The notes under the pieces are model-generated. The model saw nothing but the letters and a program-made list of their open reading frames with translations. It made no database searches and had not been told where the DNA came from. This document shows, in pieces, positions 59,834-64,000 of a stretch of DNA of 64,000 nt. Position 1 is the first letter of the stretch; the number at the start of each line of letters is the position of its first letter. Origin of the DNA: Tanypteryx hageni (lineage: Eukaryota; Arthropoda; Insecta; Odonata; Petaluridae); NCBI GenBank assembly GCA_028673005.1, contig CM054117.1, positions 35,914,061 to 35,978,060 of the forward strand, read 5' to 3'. The position numbers were made by a program, and so were the translations under genes.

Positions 59834-61008
59834 TTAAGACAATAAAATTTTGCATGCCAAATTTAATAGAATTTGGTTCAGAAAAGGCATGTAAATTGAT
59901 GGGCTCTCTAATTTTTAAAAACATTTACATATATTGTAAAAGGTATATTGAAAATATCTATGCAAACATTTACTGCGTACGATCTCAATGACTAGGATTC
60001 ATCACAATTCATTTGGCTCGACTTTGTTGCACCTTAATCTCATTGAAAATGAAAGCTTAGGGGCAAGATAGGCGGAAAATAAATTTTCAGGGTGAATTTA
60101 AGCTTCCATTATCATATCAAGCTTCTTATGTCAATTAATAAAAAATCACACTAAAAAATTCCACAGAAAAGCATCCACCACCCATATGACATGCAGATGT
60201 AAATTCAAACAGTTAAACCACCATCAAAAAACAATTGAAAATGAAAGAAAACCCAGAAAGATACAACTGGCCATGTTAAGACTTATGAGCATAGACTTGA
60301 TACTTGTTATTCAAAAACTGTACAAAGAAAAAAGTGGAATGAACATGTCATAAAACATTAATGTGACACTTAGTGAACATTTATTTCAAGTACAACCAGT
60401 GGCATCGGAGCTGGGGGTAGCTGCTTCTCCAGGATTTCAGGGTGGGGGGGAGATTAAATGTATTGCCCCTTCAAGTTTTAGATTGTCCCCCCATCTGCAA
60501 AAACACACCCAATGCCCATAATTATGAGACCAAACAAATTTCAACCTAATTCTTAAGATTTTTTAAAAGAGCAATCTAGCTTTCAGTTCAATAAGTTTAC
60601 CTCCCAACAAAGCAATAAATTTTTTTCCCATTTGCTACTGAAATACCAAACATTTTAGGATAAATAATTTTATTCTCAGCCAGTTTAGTTAGCTATAAAC
60701 ACTGTCTAAATTTAAAATTATTATGTGATATATTCCACTGCAGAGTCCATTAATATGTACCCCTTGTAAAACTCAGTGTATGGAAGATATAACCTGATAT
60801 GAGAATATTTATGAAAACATTCACTAGATTCTGAATGTGAACACTACCAAATTCAAGCTACAATTCTTTTTTTAATGAATGAAAATGTGTTCGCTGCAAG
60901 TATATCAACTATGTATTTATAACAGCAATTATTCTGATAATAACTTGATACCTATTACTAAACAAACTATTCTAAAAATTCGAGCAAGAACTGTCAATAA
61001 TTAAGATA

Positions 61009-61497
61009 CAGTATTGAACCTTTTATCTGGCAAGCTTGGGATATAGGGACAGCCGGTTATCTTGCTTTTTGTTCCACTATTAGAACAAGTGTTCCATTTC
61101 CTAATATTTTCTATTTCAAGCACTTCTACACTTCGAACTTTTTCTTGAACCACTCAATAAATATTGAACATGTAATCCATGCTCTATTATTGGCCTTACA
61201 GTGCACAGGAAAAAGCCTGAATCCATTAAAACAACTGGGCTTCTGATTTTTAGACATTTCATGGAGCAAAATAGGAAAGGAGATATTTAACACTAGTAAA
61301 CAAACAGACAAGGCACTGAAAAAAAACAAAACCTCAGCACTGGAGCGCATCCAATGTGCGGTGGTGGTAATTACTAGCGAGGTGCCAAGTTTAAATCTCT
61401 TTCTCCTAACAAATTTTGGAAAAATGCATTAGCTTTGAAAATAGCCAGTTACCTGAATTTCCAGATAAGTGGAATTCAGACAAAAGGTTTTATACTG
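61009..61497. mobile_element. pogo-like MITE
   Basis: The left end CAGTATTGAACCTTTTATCT and the right end, read inward, CAGTATAAAACCTTTTGTCT are inverted repeats, with TA on both sides (61007-61008, 61498-61499). The GG...GATAAC and CCAGATAAG motifs inside the ends also correspond. It is 489 bp long with no transposase. The frames across it look like chance. Confidence 0.83.
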
Positions 61498-62147
61498 TAC
61501 TTCCAAATCATTGACTGAAAATGATTAAAAACAGCACATAATAACAGAACACATGACAAAAAACCAATTTATGTATTTAGCAATGATTATTTTAGATAAG
61601 GTAACTAGTATAATTAAATACATGTTAAACACTATATGAACGGCAACAGAATAAAAAAATTTGGGAATTGATGATAACATTCATGATTAGCTTCTGAAAT
61701 ACAGCTTGTTGACACTGGTCAGCACATGAAAGATTATAATCTTTTAATTTCATACACATACTCTTTGAAGTCGAACACCGGAAGTAAAAGAAGAAAAACA
61801 CTGTAAACTCTTATACTAAATAAATCATTGCTCAGTAAAAAAAATTCAAACAAATAATATTATAACTATATATAATTATATTTATTACAATAATATTCAT
61901 AACTTGTACAGACAGAGGTTGTGTATCACACAATCTGAAAACAAAAGCTAAAGAAAACAGCAGACTAAATTTATCACTAACAACAATCAAACCAAACAAT
62001 GTGACAAATTTTAACAAGAAAAAGAAAAACTTTCTGTACATAAAGAGCTGAGATCGAATAAAAAAATGAAATAAAAAAAGCCTACCATAAACTAGATCCA
62101 AAACATAAATGATTGAGTATTTGCGGCAAACAACTTACCTGAAACTG

Positions 62148-62607
62148 TTGCATCGGGTAAGCGGCAGCCATCATCCCGGCGGCTGCTGCAGCAGCTGCTG
62201 CTGCTGACTGTGGCGGAGGAGCCTGGCCTTGGGACTGGGCGCCAGACTGAGACTGCCCGGTCTGGGCTACCTGCTGCTGTTGCACGGCGACCGCTGCCGC
62301 TTGCTGGGCCTGCTGCTGCTGGGCCACTGCGGCTGCTGCGGCGGCCGCCTGCTGTTGGGCAGCTTGTTGCTGCTGTTGCTGCTGCATTGCTGCTGCCTGT
62401 GCCGCAGCCGCTGTGGCAGCTGCAGCTGCAGCCATCTGCTGTGCTGCAGACATTCCTTGGGGTGGAGGTGGTGGAGGAGGGGGTGGCTGGTGGCCTGGTG
62501 GGGGGGGCATGCCTGCACCACCCTGCTGGCTGCCCCAACCTGCAGCGGCTGCCGCGGCAGCCGCTGCTGCTGCTGCACCAGCAGAGCCAGGGATTTGCAT
62601 TCCCATT
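62148..62607 (-). CDS. Gln/Ala/Pro-rich exon of an unidentified gene
   Basis: Read on the minus strand, the exon starts after acceptor CTTTGGACAG with A-ATG, giving MGMQIPGSAGA followed by a 12-residue Ala run. It continues with GWGSQQGGAGMPPPPGHQ, a Pro run, GMSAAQQMAA, several Gln and Ala runs, GQSQSGAQSQGQAPPPQ, another Ala run and GMMAAAYPMQQFQ. It stops at a consensus donor (CAG|GTAAGT). About 155 codons are low complexity, typical of transcription, chromatin or RNA-binding proteins. The other frames are Cys/Ser- or Leu-rich and implausible. Upstream, the frame meets a stop 8-9 codons before the ATG, so this ATG is a possible start, but a spliced upstream exon is equally possible. I do not recognise the gene. 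High GC content marks it out from its surroundings. Confidence 0.7.
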
Positions 62608-64000
62608 CTGTCCAAAGAGGGGTGACATCTTCAAAATCCAAAGAACAATTTTATCATAGCATTTTGAAACATATTATAAAAGATACAATTGCACATTGGG
62701 CTCTCTCACAAGGAAGAATAGATTTAACTTTTATCGCAGGTGAATGTAAATATGGGGTCAGCCAGTAAGGCCACGTATGACCAAAATAAGGTCATAGAGC
62801 AATGCAGTACTTTTGCTTGAACTGATCTGCATCAATAGTTTGGGAAATATGCCCAAAATTTCAAATATAAATGTGAAAAATTTTAAATGCCACAAATTAA
62901 ATCTTGTCAAGAGTGGCAATATGGCGATCAAAATTCTGGACAATAAAGGTAAAACAACTCTGGGAAAGAAACTCATTTGCTACTGAACAATCAGTGGACA
63001 TCTCTGCGGCATCATCAGTGATTCAGTGAAGTGAATTAAATTTATAATTGTACTTCTTGCACTTATGGTCTGAAGTTGAAAAATATAAATACAGATCTTC
63101 CAATTTATTCCATAAAAGGAGATGAACAATTTCACTGATGGTATTCAATATTTCAATGAAGAAGAAATGTGATTTCAAAGTCAAATTTGGAAAACATTGC
63201 ATTCAAATACATTGGTTAATAATACTACACCAGCACTTCCCCAACTATATGTATCTGCTGCCCACACTTAGGGTAGCAGGCATAATTGCAACCCCCTTAA
63301 CCCAATCCATCAGCTAATAAATATAAAATATAATATTAATTTTTAAAAGTTGTCTATTGCTGCAAAAATCAATTTTATTCTTATTATATTCATATGCAAA
63401 ATTAATAAAATAAAAATATTCTTTCTTTGCAACCTCTCTTAAGAACTTTCATGACCCCCAGTTTGGGAACCAATGCTCTATCAACAACATTCCTATAACT
63501 ATTACTGAAACCCTTCATTTAAAAATTCCTCACATGCTATAATTGCATAATAACTTTTATATTCATGATATGGAATTTTTGTCCTTATACTAATTTAACT
63601 ACAAAATTCTTATAACATTTACAATGGCAATGCTCTTCTATTAGGATTGATTGCTTACAATAAAATTTAAGTTGGAAAGCTTGACTATGTTTTTCAGTCC
63701 TTAAAATACAAATAATACATCTATTTAACAGTAACTTGGAAATTATTATGAACTATATTTAAGTTATATAAAAAGTAAAATATATCTGATAAATCCAATT
63801 AAATTACTGAATTGATGAGCAATTGATTGCTTGCACATATTCTTCAGTTAATTTAATTTTTCATATGAAGGAGTTTGAAGATATGACAAAACTGTTTCAG
63901 TAAAACATTCAATGTCACAACTGGTTGCATAGAATTGATTGATTGATTGATTTTTAATAAGAATATTTGTTCTGATTACGTTTATGAAAAGTATTATTTT
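62608..64000. other. Probable intron or 5' flank of the Gln/Ala-rich gene, with a possible MITE
   Basis: AT-rich with no coding evidence. A hAT-like pair of ends lies at 63231-63478 (next entry). A GATTGATTGATT repeat lies near 63937-63952. Confidence 0.4.
63231..63478. mobile_element. Possible hAT-type MITE
   Basis: The left end CAGCACTTCCCCAACTATAT and the right end, read inward, GAGCATTGGTTCCCAAACTG resemble the CAG..GTTCCCAAACT ends of Charlie-like hAT elements. The flanking octamers TACTACAC and TATCAACA agree at 5 of 8. Weak but plausible. Confidence 0.4.

Larger units (their letters stand above)
57925..62146 (-). other. Probable intron or non-coding sequence downstream of the Gln/Ala-rich exon
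   Basis: AT-rich, with open frames all short. It contains the hairpin at 59757-59833 and the MITE at 61009-61497. CAGTGGCATCGGAGCTGGG at about 60399 resembles a hAT end without a partner. No coding exon was recognised other than the tentative one at 57883-57924. Confidence 0.45.

Noticed and set aside
62229..62768. Leu/Cys/Gly-rich 179-codon frame on the + strand
   Set aside because: It is the antisense of Gln/Ala/Pro codon runs; the minus-strand frame has the splice donor and plausible composition.

Overview
This is eukaryotic, AT-rich DNA whose genes are split by introns. The one gene that can be named is an arthropod-type bHLH factor, and the repeats (mariner, hAT, piggyBac-like and jockey/RTE-like elements) fit an insect or related arthropod. 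I cannot name the species. Long TTTA, TA and A/T tracts, nested transposons and very few open frames of gene quality are what a large, transposon-rich genome looks like.

Left third (1-20000). A three-exon bHLH gene of the Drosophila Fer2 (48-related-2) type runs on the + strand, with exons 3229-3616, 6039-6250 and 10359-10468. Codon phase is kept across both introns. A 141-bp hAT-type MITE with a perfect 8-bp target duplication sits 31 bp before the acceptor of the first visible exon. Intron 2 holds an intact tRNA-Lys(CTT) gene in the same orientation and two more hAT-type MITEs with 8-bp duplications. From about 11300 to 20500 there is a tRNA-derived SINE, two MITE-like elements and an inverted repeat, but nothing that looks like a gene.

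Middle (20500-53300). This is a transposon graveyard with nested insertions that can be read in order. A mariner is split by a TTAA-flanked piggyBac-like element, which itself holds a hAT fragment and four TA microsatellites. A hAT element encloses a pogo/Tigger-like MITE. A hAT element related to KIAA1586 (34930-37701) has a perfect 8-bp duplication. A LINE is interrupted by a SINE. A pogo-like shell (about 42945-49850) encloses a 4.1-kb hAT element (43157-47263), whose transposase frame is broken only by stop codons, and a 5'-truncated RTE-like LINE. The LINE lies in the second copy of a tandem duplication, so the first copy shows the uninterrupted site. An internally deleted mariner (51293-51982) and a decayed hAT (52429-53223) end the region.

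Right end (53300-64000). A minus-strand exon (62607 down to 62148) encodes a Gln/Ala/Pro-rich segment ending at a consensus splice donor. I cannot identify its gene. A possible short terminal exon of a minus-strand gene lies at 57883-57924. Between them, 59757-59833 can fold into a hairpin with a 22-bp uninterrupted stem resembling a miRNA precursor. A pogo-like MITE (61009-61497) and a possible hAT MITE (63231-63478) complete the window.

I see no bacterial features, CRISPR array or defence-type gene cluster. The observations most worth following are the MITE beside the Fer2 acceptor, the restorable mariner/piggyBac junction, the autonomous-plus-MITE hAT family and the 59.8-kb hairpin.
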